Positions 1-8,892 are shown, numbered from the stretch's first letter. The stretch is DNA of 64,000 nucleotides from Cryobacterium sp. PH29-G1 (GCF_030063365.1 NZ_JASISY010000001.1:248001-312000); one strand, 5' to 3'. Notes: generated by a model not told the origin, from the sequence alone. Program-made: numbers and translations.

Positions 1-501
1 GGTCAGCACGAGGGCCCCCGCTTTGGATGCGGCGTAGTGTGCTCCCGTGACCAAGCCGCCCTGCTGGCCGGCAAAGGAAGCCATATTCACGATTCGACCC
101 CAGCCCTTGTCCCGCATCGCGGAACCCGCGAGTTGGCAGAACACCAGATAGCTGCGGAGGTTGGTGCGAAGCACCGCGTCCCATTCTTCCGGGGTGATGT
201 CCCAGATCGAGCTTCGCACGGTGCGCCCCGCGTTGTTGACCAGCACGTCCGGTGCGCCCCAGGCCGCCGTCTGGTCAGCGAAGGCCCGATGAATCGAGTC
301 CGCGTCTGAGACGTCGACCGCAAGTGCACGCGCCGTCGCCCCGCTCGCATCGAGTTCGAGAGCAAGCGCCGTGGCCGTGTCAATGTTCAGATCGGCGATT
401 GCGACGCGAAAGCCGTCGGCGTGAAGCCGCCGAGCAATCGCAGCGCCCAGGCCCTGGGCCGCACCGGTAACAAGTGCGGATCGGTTTTCGTTCGGGGCCA
501 C
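1..501 (-). CDS. SDR-family NAD(P)-dependent oxidoreductase (partial, 3' end outside window)
   Basis: Short-chain dehydrogenase. Translating the minus strand from a GTG at 501 gives TGAAQGLG (nucleotide-binding TGxxxGxG) near residue 12, NNAG near residue 90, and an active-site stretch ending HYAASK (YxxxK) near residue 155, where the window ends. The GTG start lies 4 bases after the stop of the upstream gene, so it is the last visible member of a four-gene operon. In that operon it would oxidise or reduce a hydroxylated or ketone intermediate made by the flavin monooxygenase; the substrate is inferred only. The position in the set resembles iacE of indole-acetate clusters. Confidence 0.85.
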   Translation of the reverse strand, partial: MAPNENRSALVTGAAQGLGAAIARRLHADGFRVAIADLNIDTATALALELDASGATARALAVDVSDADSIHRAFADQTAAWGAPDVLVNNAGRTVRSSIWDITPEEWDAVLRTNLRSYLVFCQLAGSAMRDKGWGRIVNMASFAGQQGGLVTGAHYAASKAGALVLT

Positions 502-505
502 GGCG

Positions 506-871
506 CTACTCCGTGCCAAAGAACAGTCCACGGCCGAGGCGTGCCTCGATTTTGTAGTAGTGCCACATCAGGTGGTCGCCCACCGGGGTGTCGCGGATGA
601 TGCTCGCGATGGATCTCACCGATTCGTAGCCTGGAGTGTCCATCAGAATATATGCGGTCCACGGCGCCGCGCTGGAGGGGCCAACCTGCAGGGTATCGTC
701 GTCGAACGTGCCGATGACGCTCACGCCGAAACGACCGCTCAGGTCGGCAAACGCTGCCTTCGTGGTTTCGAAAACGAGCTTGCGCTCATCGGCGTCGGCG
801 GCAAAGAATGCGTCCCGAACGCCGATGCAGATGAGTGCGCGCACTGGTTCGGGGCTCTGCTGGTCGCTCAT
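506..871 (-). CDS. Small conserved protein, possibly IacB-like
   Basis: A 121-residue soluble protein without signal peptide or membrane segment; I do not recognise a named domain. It has an alpha/beta ferredoxin-like (dabb/EthD-type) feel: a strand (ALICIGV), a long helix rich in D/E/K, a second strand (VSVIGTFDDD) and WTAYILMDTPGYESV followed by a helix. Its ATG overlaps the stop of the monooxygenase gene (ATGA, 868-871), so the two are translationally coupled. Indole-acetate clusters carry a small protein of unknown function (IacB) next to the acyl-CoA-dehydrogenase-like IacA. The match is by size and neighbourhood, not by alignment. Confidence 0.75.
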   Translation of the reverse strand: MSDQQSPEPVRALICIGVRDAFFAADADERKLVFETTKAAFADLSGRFGVSVIGTFDDDTLQVGPSSAAPWTAYILMDTPGYESVRSIASIIRDTPVGDHLMWHYYKIEARLGRGLFFGTE

Positions 872-2076
872 GCGTTTACTCCTTCGCGAAGGCTGCCATG
901 GGTCGGAGCAAGCACCAGGCCAAGCGAGGTGGCGGCAATGAACTCGTGTGCGGCGAAGGAGGAGACCGGCATGAACTGGCCAGCCTGCACGTCACGCCAC
1001 ATGCGCTCGAACGGCAACGACTTTGCGTAGGCAGCTCCGCCGACAACATCGATCAAACGGGTGAAGACCGCGACGGCATTGGTCGCGCAGACATGCTTGA
1101 CCAGGGCGCTACCGGCGACGATTTCCTGCAGGTCAAACTCGTTGTAGTACTCCGGGGTGCCGAACTGGTGCGTGTGACGGTACAGCAGGGCTCGCGCCGT
1201 TTCGATCAGGATCTCTGCATCGGCAATGCAATCCTGCGCGCGGGCGTCATCGACGAGACCTCGGCGACGGACCTGCTGTTTTGCCCAGTCCAGTCCGCCG
1301 ACAGCGATGCCCACGTAGACGGCACCAAACGCTGGCTGGGAGGAACCGAATACAGTCTCCGTGACAGTGGCATCGAGGTGGCCGACCGGAAAGGAATGCA
1401 CGACGTCCGCGTCGGGCACGAAAACACCGTCAAATTCCAGGTCGTTGCTCTGCGTGGCGCGCATGCCCATCATGTTCCACACGTTGTGGATTCTGACGTT
1501 CGGGTCCTTGAGGTCGAGCTTCATCATGAGCAGCTGCGGGCCCTTTTCGGGATCCTCAAATCGCGCAGTGGTCGAAGCGTGCGTGGCGACAGCGGAGTTC
1601 GTGCCGAAGTTCTTCCGCCCCGTAATTCGGTAGCCGCCCTCAACCTTCTCGGCGCGCGTGCGCGCGTCGGTCATGAGATTGGGGGTACCGAACTCGCTCG
1701 TGATGGCGGCCCAGATGAGTTTGCCCTCTGCGGCTTCGCGGAGCAGGCCCTCCAGGCGGGGGCTCTTGGTCTTGCGCCATACGTTGGACCACTGCGCCAA
1801 CGGCGTGAAGTGCATGTTCACCGCCAGGGCCGTGGCGGCGTCGGCCGACGCAATCCGCTCAACAACCGGGATCACCTCAAACAGTGTGGCGCCAAGCCCC
1901 CCGAGCTCTTCGGGTACGGAGAGGTTCAACAATCCAACGTCGCGCATGTCTTCGTAGTTCTGGAAGGGAAACGTGTTGTCGGCGTCGTTCGCGGCGGCGC
2001 GGTCGCGGAAGCGTTCGACCAGTTGGTCGGCAAGTGCAAGAAAACGCTTCTGACGTTCGGTGTATAGCTGCTTCAT
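868..2076 (-). CDS. Acyl-CoA dehydrogenase-fold flavin monooxygenase (IacA/DszC/HsaA type)
   Basis: A 402-residue protein with the three-part acyl-CoA dehydrogenase layout: N-terminal helices (1-115), a beta domain (about 120-225) and a C-terminal helical domain. The usual ACAD signature of the fourth domain is replaced (QQVRRRGLVDDARAQDCIAD), and a flavin reductase gene lies 25 bp upstream. This is the arrangement of two-component class-D monooxygenases, in which the reductase supplies reduced flavin to an ACAD-fold oxygenase. Hydroxylation of an aromatic or indole compound is inferred from this and from the neighbours. A true acyl-CoA dehydrogenase is the alternative, but no CoA ligase, thiolase or ETF gene is nearby. 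Confidence 0.85.
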   Translation of the reverse strand: MKQLYTERQKRFLALADQLVERFRDRAAANDADNTFPFQNYEDMRDVGLLNLSVPEELGGLGATLFEVIPVVERIASADAATALAVNMHFTPLAQWSNVWRKTKSPRLEGLLREAAEGKLIWAAITSEFGTPNLMTDARTRAEKVEGGYRITGRKNFGTNSAVATHASTTARFEDPEKGPQLLMMKLDLKDPNVRIHNVWNMMGMRATQSNDLEFDGVFVPDADVVHSFPVGHLDATVTETVFGSSQPAFGAVYVGIAVGGLDWAKQQVRRRGLVDDARAQDCIADAEILIETARALLYRHTHQFGTPEYYNEFDLQEIVAGSALVKHVCATNAVAVFTRLIDVVGGAAYAKSLPFERMWRDVQAGQFMPVSSFAAHEFIAATSLGLVLAPTHGSLREGVNA

Positions 2077-2101
2077 GGTGTGGCTCTCCTATGAGTCGTG
2101 A

Positions 2102-2647
2102 TCAGAGTGGAAATGGAAGGGGGCTGGAGAATCCGTAGCTACGGGCTCCATAGATGAGGGTGGCGGCTTCGCTGGCCTGCGCGTCGACCACCCGACCGAC
2201 GATGAGTAGGTGGCTGCCGGCGACCAGAAATTGCTCGGCATGGCAGTCGAAGGATGCTGCTGCGGTCGGCAAGATCGGGGAGCCGGTTCGCAGCGACTTC
2301 CATTCCGGACCGAATTTGTAGCGAGTGCTGGGATCGGTGACGCCGGCAAAGTTCTGCGCGACACTCATGTCCTCGGTAGAGAGAATGTTGACCGCGAAAC
2401 ACTGATTCGTGCGCACGGCATCAGCGACTGGAGCGCCGCGGAAGAGGCCGATCACGAGTGTGGGAGGGTCTGCAGAGACGGACATCATTGCGGTGACAGT
2501 CTGACCAAAGCGCCCCGCCGTACCGTCCGTGGTGACCAAGGTGACCGCCGCCGTGGCTTTACCCATGCCGGCGATAAAGCGTTGCCGGATCTCAGGCCCT
2601 GATCCGGGCGACAGCTCCAGCCGGTGTAGATCCGTATGTGATGCCAC
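2102..2647 (-). CDS. Flavin reductase (DIM6/NTAB, HpaC-like), monooxygenase partner
   Basis: A 181-residue flavin reductase-like protein. It shows the family pattern RQRFIAGMGKATAAVTLVTT, then FGQTVTAMMSVSADPPTLVIGL (flavin loop), then CFAVNILS. I chose the GTG at 2647 because AAAGGAGGG sits 5 bases upstream and homology begins just after it. An upstream in-frame ATG at 2965 would add about 106 unrelated residues reading through the divergent LysR gene. It is the promoter-proximal gene of the minus-strand operon and most likely provides FMNH2 or FADH2 to the monooxygenase that follows. Confidence 0.88.
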   Translation of the reverse strand: MASHTDLHRLELSPGSGPEIRQRFIAGMGKATAAVTLVTTDGTAGRFGQTVTAMMSVSADPPTLVIGLFRGAPVADAVRTNQCFAVNILSTEDMSVAQNFAGVTDPSTRYKFGPEWKSLRTGSPILPTAAASFDCHAEQFLVAGSHLLIVGRVVDAQASEAATLIYGARSYGFSSPLPFPL

Positions 2648-2762
2648 GATCCCTCCTTTGGGTTCGGTTGCGACGTTGGGTCTCAGTTTCACCGAGGCCA
2701 CATCACTAATCAAATAGATAATTCTCTTGCTTGATATGCAAAAAATGTATTTACTGAGGGAC
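2648..2762. promoter_or_regulatory. Divergent promoter region with candidate LysR operator
   Basis: The 115-base space between the flavin reductase operon and the LysR gene is A/T-rich against a GC-rich background. It contains the arms ATCAA (2709-2713) and TTGAT (2731-2735) separated by 17 bases. LysR regulators typically bind such dyads between their own gene and a divergent target. Confidence 0.5.
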
Positions 2763-3701
2763 ATGGTCCCCACGCGTCTGAACGTCACGCTCTCCCAATT
2801 GGAAGCGCTCATCGCCGCTGCCGACACCGGTAGCCTCAGCAACGCCGCAGCAGCGCTGCACACCTCACAGTCCAATGTTTCGGTGTCCATGGCGAAACTC
2901 GAACGGCTGCTCGGGGTGGAACTGCTCGTGCGATACCGCTCCAAGGGAGTGGGGATGACTGCCATCGGTCAAGAGATCGCAACACGCGCCAAGGAGATCG
3001 TCAACGCGGTCAGAGATCTCGAACACGCTGCGAGCGGTGAACTCGATGAACTCCAAGGAGCACTGCGCATCGGCTGTTTTCTCCCCCTCACGCCCTTCTA
3101 CATCCCCCGCCTCATGGCGGACATTCGGGAGCGTTCGACGACCATGGACCTGGTCATCCGCGAGGGGACACAAGACATGCTTCAGCGTGCGGTGTTTGAG
3201 GGGGAGCTCGACCTCGCGCTGGTCTATGACCGGGATCTTCCCGACCAGCTTGACTTCCATCCGCTCGCCTCCGTCTGGCCGTACGTCATTGTGCCGCCGC
3301 ACAGTGCGCTCGCCGACCGCAGCGCTGTGAGCCTTGCGGAGCTTTCAACACACACGATGGTGAACTATGAGTTGACGTTCACGGCGGGCCGGGCCTACGA
3401 GCTGTTCGAGGCTGCCCGGGTGGCGCTGCCGAATGAGATGCGCGCGACCAGCCTGGATTCGGTGCGGGCGCTCGTTGCAGCCGGAGTCGGCTTCTCCATT
3501 CTGAATCAGCGCTGGGGCACGAATATCACTGCGGATGGCGCCGAGGTCGTTCCCGTGGAAATCCTGGACGATGTGGAGCCGATGCGTTTGGGGGTCATAA
3601 CGCGTGCGCGAACTCGAAGCGCTCGAGTCACCCTGGCCATCTCCCTTCTCCGCGCGCAGGCTCAACGGCGCCACTCTGAAGGTGACCGCCGCGCAAAGTA
3701 A
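2763..3701 (+). CDS. LysR-family transcriptional regulator
   Basis: A 312-residue LysR protein. The winged-helix DNA-binding domain is at about residues 5-65 (LSQLEALIAAADTGSLSNAA, then SQSNVSVSMAKLERLLG), followed by a periplasmic-binding-protein-like effector domain. The ATG at 2763 is preferred because GAGGG lies just upstream; a TTG at 2727 would add 12 residues inside the likely promoter. It is divergent from the flavin reductase/monooxygenase operon and is the obvious candidate regulator for it and perhaps for the TRAP genes downstream. The effector is unknown, perhaps the aromatic substrate. Confidence 0.88.
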   Translation: MVPTRLNVTLSQLEALIAAADTGSLSNAAAALHTSQSNVSVSMAKLERLLGVELLVRYRSKGVGMTAIGQEIATRAKEIVNAVRDLEHAASGELDELQGALRIGCFLPLTPFYIPRLMADIRERSTTMDLVIREGTQDMLQRAVFEGELDLALVYDRDLPDQLDFHPLASVWPYVIVPPHSALADRSAVSLAELSTHTMVNYELTFTAGRAYELFEAARVALPNEMRATSLDSVRALVAAGVGFSILNQRWGTNITADGAEVVPVEILDDVEPMRLGVITRARTRSARVTLAISLLRAQAQRRHSEGDRRAK

Positions 3702-3702
3702 T

Positions 3703-3721
3703 CCCCTACACGTGTTAGGGG
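3703..3721 (+). terminator. Hairpin after LysR gene
   Basis: CCCCTA and TAGGGG pair around a 7-base loop directly after the LysR stop codon. The following T stretch (GATTT) is short, so termination is likely but inefficient. Confidence 0.45.
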
Positions 3722-3820
3722 GATTTCGCATGGAAGCCACCGCGGACTCGTGTGAGAGTTATACCGATCCCAAGCACCTGATGGCTATTCATACTTAGAT
3801 GATCTAGAAACGGAAACACA

Positions 3821-4918
3821 ATGGTCTTGAATTTCCGCACCAAGGGCACTATCGCCGCCACGCTTCTGGCTACGGCAGCACTGGCGCTGTCGGCCTGTTC
3901 CGCCCCGGCTTCCACCGGGGGCAACGGGGATGCCGGCAGCGACGGCCACACCCCGGTCACGCTCTCGTTCGTTACGGCCTTTCCCGAAACGTCGCAGAAC
4001 AACGACGGATTCTTCATGTTCGTCGACAAGCTCAAGGAGAAGGCTCCCTGGGTCACCGTCGAGTACAAGGGCGGACCAGAGGTCATGGCGCCGAACCTCC
4101 TCATCGAGGGCGTCTCCAGCGGCGCAATCGATGGAGCTCACCTGCCGGGCGACTATTACGTCGACCAGCTTCCGGTGATGGAGATCGCGCGCTTCACGCC
4201 CTTCACTCCCTCTGAAGAGCGGGAGAACGGCATTACCGAGCAATACCAGTCGGCGCATGACACCCTGGGCGTGCACTACCTCGGTCACACCAACTCCGGC
4301 ATGCCGCAGCTGATCTTCGTGCAAGACAAAATGTCGAAGCCCGATTTTGAGGGGCGCGCAATCCGCGTCTCATCCGCGACCAGCAACATGGTGCTCGCAC
4401 TCAACGGCAACCCGGTTGCACTTCCCGGCGGTGAGATCTTCAGTGCGCTCGAGCGTGGAGTGGTCAAGGGTTCGTCGTGGAGTTCAATCGGTGTCACCAG
4501 CCTGGGCTTTCAGACCGAGGTCAAATACAATCTCGCCCCACGCTTTTACGAGTCCCTGGCCAACACTGTCATCAACAAAGACAAATGGGACTCGCTGGAC
4601 GCTGAGACCCAGGACGCCTTCAACGAGGCGATGATCGAGATTGAGCCGGAGATCTTCGACTATTACCAGACGGCTATCAAGGACGAGGCGCGGGACTGGC
4701 GTGACGCCGGGATCGAGACGATCGAGTTCGACGCTGACGATACCCAGAAGATGCTCGAAATTGCTTATGTCGACGCGTGGGATGCACTGAAGTGGGATGA
4801 CATTGTCGCGGCCACTCCCGAGGCCCAGGTTATTCGCGACAAGTTCGAAGCCGCTTACGATTTCGATGACCTGTCCAAGGCAGTACCCGGTGGCACGGTT
4901 GTTGAGCCGTCTGCGTAG
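3821..4918 (+). CDS. TRAP transporter solute-binding lipoprotein (DctP family)
   Basis: A 365-residue substrate-binding protein of a tripartite ATP-independent periplasmic transporter. It has a lipoprotein signal ending LSAC (Cys26) and then the DctP fold. The arginine in FEGRAIRVSS matches the position that binds the substrate carboxylate in this family, so an organic acid is the expected ligand. Genes for the small and large membrane subunits follow on the same strand. TRAP systems are driven by sodium or proton gradients. With an aromatic catabolic gene set around it, an aromatic acid is the likely cargo (inference). Confidence 0.9.
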   Translation: MVLNFRTKGTIAATLLATAALALSACSAPASTGGNGDAGSDGHTPVTLSFVTAFPETSQNNDGFFMFVDKLKEKAPWVTVEYKGGPEVMAPNLLIEGVSSGAIDGAHLPGDYYVDQLPVMEIARFTPFTPSEERENGITEQYQSAHDTLGVHYLGHTNSGMPQLIFVQDKMSKPDFEGRAIRVSSATSNMVLALNGNPVALPGGEIFSALERGVVKGSSWSSIGVTSLGFQTEVKYNLAPRFYESLANTVINKDKWDSLDAETQDAFNEAMIEIEPEIFDYYQTAIKDEARDWRDAGIETIEFDADDTQKMLEIAYVDAWDALKWDDIVAATPEAQVIRDKFEAAYDFDDLSKAVPGGTVVEPSA

Positions 4919-5017
4919 TCCCGCACCCGACGAGCGTTAGAAGACCACATGAAACAGGACCACGAGAACGACGGTCCCTCCCAGCGCGCGGCCGGATTTA
5001 TTGGGGAGGCGTTCGAT

Positions 5018-5548
5018 ATGAACACCACCTCCATAAAGATTCCCGGCCGCGGGCTGCTAAACCGCCTAGCCGCCATCATGGAAGGGCTCTCCGGCATTGT
5101 CGTGCTGGCTCTCGCCATCGTCGTCACGTTGGGGGTGATCGCCCGATCACTCAGCATCCCCCTCGTCGGAGCCATCGAGGTGGCCGGGGTCAGCCTGGTC
5201 GTGATGACATTGCTCGTCGCTCCTGCACTCATCTTTCGCAATGAGCACGTCAAGATTGAGCTGACCAACGGGCTGGGGGGCCAACGCACGCAGCGTGTCA
5301 TCGACGTCATCGCTCTGCTGGTTCAAATTCTCGTTGCCGCCGTCCTGCTGTACGCCACATTCCTGCTCTTCGCACAGGATCTGCAGCGCGGCACTGCTTT
5401 TCTGGGTGAGCTCAGGCTGCCGCGTGCGATGCTCACCGCGGTACTTCCCTTGAGTTTCGGGATGATGCTGGTATTTCTCGTTCCTCAGCTGGTGCGCGCG
5501 CTGCGTCCGCGTCGAACCTCCGCTCCGTCCACGCCCGAGGAGAACTAA
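5018..5548 (+). CDS. TRAP transporter small permease (DctQ family)
   Basis: A 176-residue four-helix membrane protein with hydrophobic segments near GIVVLALAIVVTLGVIAR, VAGVSLVVMTLLVAPALIF, VIDVIALLVQILVAAVLL and LTAVLPLSFGMMLVFLV. I prefer the ATG at 5018, which has GGGGAGG 8 bases upstream, over one at 4949 with no clear site. The stop is one base from the DctM start, so the pair is cotranslated. It forms the membrane complex with the large subunit. Confidence 0.88.
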   Translation: MNTTSIKIPGRGLLNRLAAIMEGLSGIVVLALAIVVTLGVIARSLSIPLVGAIEVAGVSLVVMTLLVAPALIFRNEHVKIELTNGLGGQRTQRVIDVIALLVQILVAAVLLYATFLLFAQDLQRGTAFLGELRLPRAMLTAVLPLSFGMMLVFLVPQLVRALRPRRTSAPSTPEEN

Positions 5549-5549
5549 C

Positions 5550-6860
5550 ATGCCGTGGCCGACCTTTCTTGCCATATTTCTGGCTGCGCTGGTGGTGCTG
5601 CTGGCCCTGCGTGTTCCCGTCGGTTTCGCAATGCTCGGCGTGGGTACCGTGGCATCGCTGTTCGCCTTCGGATCCTTCTCTGCCGGCATCAACCAGGTCT
5701 CGTTGAGCGTGCTGGCCAGTGTTGATAGTTTCACTCTCACGGCCATCCCGCTGTTCGTCCTGATGGGTGAGATCCTGTTTCGATCGGGAATCGCGCAGGG
5801 GGCGCTGGCGGAGATATCCATCGCCATGCGGCGTTTCCCCGGGCGATTGGCCATGGTGTCGATCGGTGGCGGTGCCCTGTTCGGCCTGCTCTCGGGCTCG
5901 ACCCTCGCCAACACGGCACTGTTCGGCAAGACGTTGCTGCCCGAAATGCGCGCCAAGGGGTACAGCCCATCGCTCGGCATGGGATCGATCCTCGCCTCGG
6001 GTGGGCTCGCGATGATCCTGCCGCCAAGCGCGTTGGCGATCCTCTGGGGTGCCATCGCAGATGTGCCGATCGGTCCGCTTTTGATCGCCGGTATCGTCCC
6101 CGGCTTTCTGATGGCAATCGGCTACGGAATCATCGTTCTGGTGTGGTCGCGCATCCCCGGTGCGACCCCACCGGCCGAGCTGCACGAGAAGCGGAAGGTC
6201 GGCGATGCGGCAGTCGCATTGCTCCGCAATGCCGTTGTTCCCGGACTGATCATCGTTGCCGTGCTCGGGATGATCTTTTTCGGAATCGCAACGCCGACAG
6301 AATCTGCGGCGATCGGCGCCGTCGCATCCGTGATCTTCGCACTGTTCCTGCGCACGTGGGACCGGAAAGCCTGGATGGAGGTTGCCGTCGGCACGGCAAA
6401 GACCTCCGGAATCATCTTCTTCATTCTGCTCGGATCGAACCTGTACGCACAGTTGATGAGCTTCAGCGGCACGACGCGCGGCTTGGTGACGTCCATCACC
6501 GACAACATCACCTCCCCGGCGTTGATGCTGCTGGTGATCATGGCGATCCTGCTGGTGCTCGGTGCGTTTATCGACCAGGCGTCCATCATGCTGGTGACGG
6601 CACCACTGTTCATGCCCATCGTGGCGGCCTTCGGTTGGGACCCGGTGTGGTTCTCCATCTTGTTGCTGATCAACCTGCAGATCGCCAACACGACGCCACC
6701 GTTCGGCATGTCGCTGTTCGTCATGCGCGGCGTTGTGCCGGACGTGCCGATGACGATGATCTACAAGGCCGCACTGCCGTGGATCCTCTCCGATGTTGTC
6801 GTCATCATCCTGCTGGCAATCTTCCCCATCCTGGTGACCTTCCTGCCGGCGACGATGTAG
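5550..6860 (+). CDS. TRAP transporter large permease (DctM family)
   Basis: A 436-residue integral membrane protein of the usual DctM length with about 12 hydrophobic segments. Family-typical stretches include IPLFVLMGEILFRSG, the motif-rich SGSTLANTALFGKTLLPEM, ILASGGLAMILPPS and a C-terminal NTTPPFGMSLFVMRG. The ribosome binding site GAGGAGAA lies at the end of the DctQ gene. It carries out ion-coupled translocation of the ligand delivered by the DctP protein. Confidence 0.93.
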   Translation: MPWPTFLAIFLAALVVLLALRVPVGFAMLGVGTVASLFAFGSFSAGINQVSLSVLASVDSFTLTAIPLFVLMGEILFRSGIAQGALAEISIAMRRFPGRLAMVSIGGGALFGLLSGSTLANTALFGKTLLPEMRAKGYSPSLGMGSILASGGLAMILPPSALAILWGAIADVPIGPLLIAGIVPGFLMAIGYGIIVLVWSRIPGATPPAELHEKRKVGDAAVALLRNAVVPGLIIVAVLGMIFFGIATPTESAAIGAVASVIFALFLRTWDRKAWMEVAVGTAKTSGIIFFILLGSNLYAQLMSFSGTTRGLVTSITDNITSPALMLLVIMAILLVLGAFIDQASIMLVTAPLFMPIVAAFGWDPVWFSILLLINLQIANTTPPFGMSLFVMRGVVPDVPMTMIYKAALPWILSDVVVIILLAIFPILVTFLPATM

Positions 6861-6892
6861 CATCCGCTGACGTGAGAAAGCCAATTTTTGAC

Positions 6893-7780
6893 ATGCGAAT
6901 GCTCCGGTACTTCGTCGCTGTGGCCGAAGAGCGCCACTTCGGCCGTGCTGCTGAGCGCCTTAATATCGCGCAGCCTCCGTTGTCGCAGCAGATCAAGCGG
7001 TTGGAGAACGAGTTGGGAACAGTGCTTCTCCTGCGCACTACTCGGCGCGTGGAACTCACCACTGCGGGAGAGCTTCTGCTCGCGCGGGGCAAACTGCTTC
7101 TCTCCGATGCCGCGCGGCTCGCTGAAGACGTACAGAAGGTAGGCCGCGGGCTGGAAGGCTCGGTGCGATTGGGGCTGACCGGATCGGCAACGTACGGGCT
7201 CATGCCGAAAATCGTTCGGGCGACGGCCGCTGCGCTGCCGGAATTAGACCTCCACGTGAGTGGCGAAAGCCTGACTCCAGTTTTGGAACGACAGCTCCTC
7301 AGCGGTCAGATTGACGTTGCCCTGCTGCGACCGCCGGTGGACTCAACGAACATCAAACACACCATCATCGCCTATGAGTCCCTGGTGGCCGCCCTGCCCG
7401 CCGACTCGCCTTTGGCCGATCGCGCTGAGCTTCATCTGCGCGACGTGACTGAGGGCGCGCTCGTGGGCTATCCGGCAAACTCATCGGTGAGTCGAGTGCT
7501 CGATACGGAGATCCGTTCCGCCGGGCAGCGGCCGCGGTACAGCAACCGCGTTCCCGAGACATCGACACTGATCTCCCTGGTTTCAGCCGGCTTGGGGATG
7601 GCGATCGTTCCCGAATCGGCCATGGCCTTGAAACTGTCCGGCGTGCTCTACCGCCCGATTGTCGACGCGCCGACCGTTGCGTTGGCCACCGCCTGGCGGT
7701 CGGATGAGACCTCCGACACCGTGCGACGATATGTCGACTTTCTTAGGGAAACGATCCCCACATTATTAGGAGAAGTTTAG
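6893..7780 (+). CDS. LysR-family transcriptional regulator (CatR/BenM-like)
   Basis: A 295-residue LysR protein. Its N-terminus, MLRYFVAVAEERHFGRAAER then QPPLSQQIKRLENELG, is typical of the CatR/CatM/BenM branch that controls catechol and muconate genes. The start is uncertain: the ATG at 6893, or a GTG at 6872 adding 7 residues. A much longer upstream extension in the same frame reads antiparallel-like through dctM and is not real. Its stop (TAG) overlaps the GTG of the muconate-cycloisomerase-like gene by one base, so the regulator and enzyme form an operon, unlike the usual divergent CatR arrangement. Confidence 0.88.
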   Translation: MRMLRYFVAVAEERHFGRAAERLNIAQPPLSQQIKRLENELGTVLLLRTTRRVELTTAGELLLARGKLLLSDAARLAEDVQKVGRGLEGSVRLGLTGSATYGLMPKIVRATAAALPELDLHVSGESLTPVLERQLLSGQIDVALLRPPVDSTNIKHTIIAYESLVAALPADSPLADRAELHLRDVTEGALVGYPANSSVSRVLDTEIRSAGQRPRYSNRVPETSTLISLVSAGLGMAIVPESAMALKLSGVLYRPIVDAPTVALATAWRSDETSDTVRRYVDFLRETIPTLLGEV

Positions 7781-8892
7781 TGATAATTGATTCCGTGGAA
7801 GTGATTCCCTACCGGATCCCCATGCGAAAGCCGCTGGAGTTCGCGAGCGGTCGCGTGGATGAAATTGACCACGTGCTGTTGCGCATCCAGACGACGGACG
7901 GAGTGGTCGGAATCGCCGACATTCCGCCGCGCCCGTATACCTACGGTGAGACTCAACAGTCCATCATCGCCGTGATTTCTACGGTTTTTGCGCCGCTGCT
8001 CGTGGGAATGAGCGCCCTGGACCGTGGCGCTATTCACCGGCGCATGCATCGTACAGTGGGGAACTTCACGGCCAAAGCGGGGGTTGACGTCGCCCTGTGG
8101 GACATCATGGGACAAACCCTGCAGCAACCCGTACACCGCCTTCTCGGTGGCGCGGCGGATTCAGTACGTGTCTCTCATATGGTGGGTTTCGCCGATCCGT
8201 TAAAAATGGTGGACGAAGCGGAACGCGTTCGGGAGCAGTACGGGATAACCACCTTCAAGGTCAAGGTCGGTCGGCGTCCGTTTCTCCTGGATGTTGATGT
8301 GGTGCGGGCCCTTCGCGAACATTTCGGTTCGGCCGTCGAACTGTATCTTGACGCGAACCGTGGTTGGAACGCCGCGGAATCGATGCGCGTCCTGGATGCG
8401 GTCTCCGACTTGGATATCACGTTCTTCGAAGAGCCCTGCGATGCGGCCGAGATTCTCGGGAGGCGGCGCCTCGTTGCGCACTCGAGAGTTCCCGTGGTGG
8501 CCGATGAGAGCGCGCCGAGTCTGGCCGACGCCGCCCGCGAAATCACCACCGGGGGAGCGACGGCCGTCAGCGTCAAGGTGGCGCGCAGCGGCTTCAGCGA
8601 GGCGCAAAAGATTCTGGCGCTCGCGGAAGGCCTCGGCGTCGAGGCCATCATCGGCAATCAGATCGACTCCCAAGTGGGGACCTGCGGATCGGTCGCCCTC
8701 GCTGCCGGTGTCAACTACGCTGGCCGGCACGCCGCGGAACTGTCAAACTTTCTCGATATGGCGGATGATCTCATCGCCGAGCCGCTGCAGATCATTGATG
8801 GCGCCATCACCGCCTCCCTCCAGCCGGGCCTCGGCGCGAAAATTGACGAAGACAAGCTCCGCAAGTACCGCCAGGACGGGAAAGGAAACTAA
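7780..8892 (+). CDS. Enolase-superfamily enzyme, muconate cycloisomerase-like
   Basis: A 370-residue member of the mandelate racemase/muconate lactonizing family. The N-terminal capping domain is followed by a barrel with the acid-base lysine motif TFKVKVG, metal ligands in YLDANRGW (Asp), FFEEPC (Glu) and VVADES (Asp/Glu), and the second lysine in AVSVKVARSG. This KxK / D-E-D / K set is that of muconate cycloisomerase and dipeptide epimerases. The CatR-like neighbour favours lactonisation of a cis,cis-muconate. AGGAGAA lies upstream of the GTG start. No muconolactone isomerase or catechol dioxygenase is visible, so the pathway is incomplete in this window. Confidence 0.85.
   Translation: MIIDSVEVIPYRIPMRKPLEFASGRVDEIDHVLLRIQTTDGVVGIADIPPRPYTYGETQQSIIAVISTVFAPLLVGMSALDRGAIHRRMHRTVGNFTAKAGVDVALWDIMGQTLQQPVHRLLGGAADSVRVSHMVGFADPLKMVDEAERVREQYGITTFKVKVGRRPFLLDVDVVRALREHFGSAVELYLDANRGWNAAESMRVLDAVSDLDITFFEEPCDAAEILGRRRLVAHSRVPVVADESAPSLADAAREITTGGATAVSVKVARSGFSEAQKILALAEGLGVEAIIGNQIDSQVGTCGSVALAAGVNYAGRHAAELSNFLDMADDLIAEPLQIIDGAITASLQPGLGAKIDEDKLRKYRQDGKGN

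Noticed and set aside
835..2067. Long plus-strand open frame opposite the monooxygenase gene
   Set aside because: It is the mirror of a well-conserved ACAD-fold gene; its translation is Arg/Gly-rich without domains, and no ribosome binding site supports it.
2648..2965. N-terminal extension of the flavin reductase
   Set aside because: It overlaps the divergent LysR gene and promoter; a consensus ribosome binding site precedes the GTG at 2647.
5433..6884. 483-codon minus-strand open frame across dctM
   Set aside because: The translation is a His/Gln/Asp-rich antisense shadow of a membrane protein, a common artefact in GC-rich DNA.
6143..6892. N-terminal extension of the second LysR gene
   Set aside because: It reads through dctM out of frame; LysR homology begins only at about 6893.
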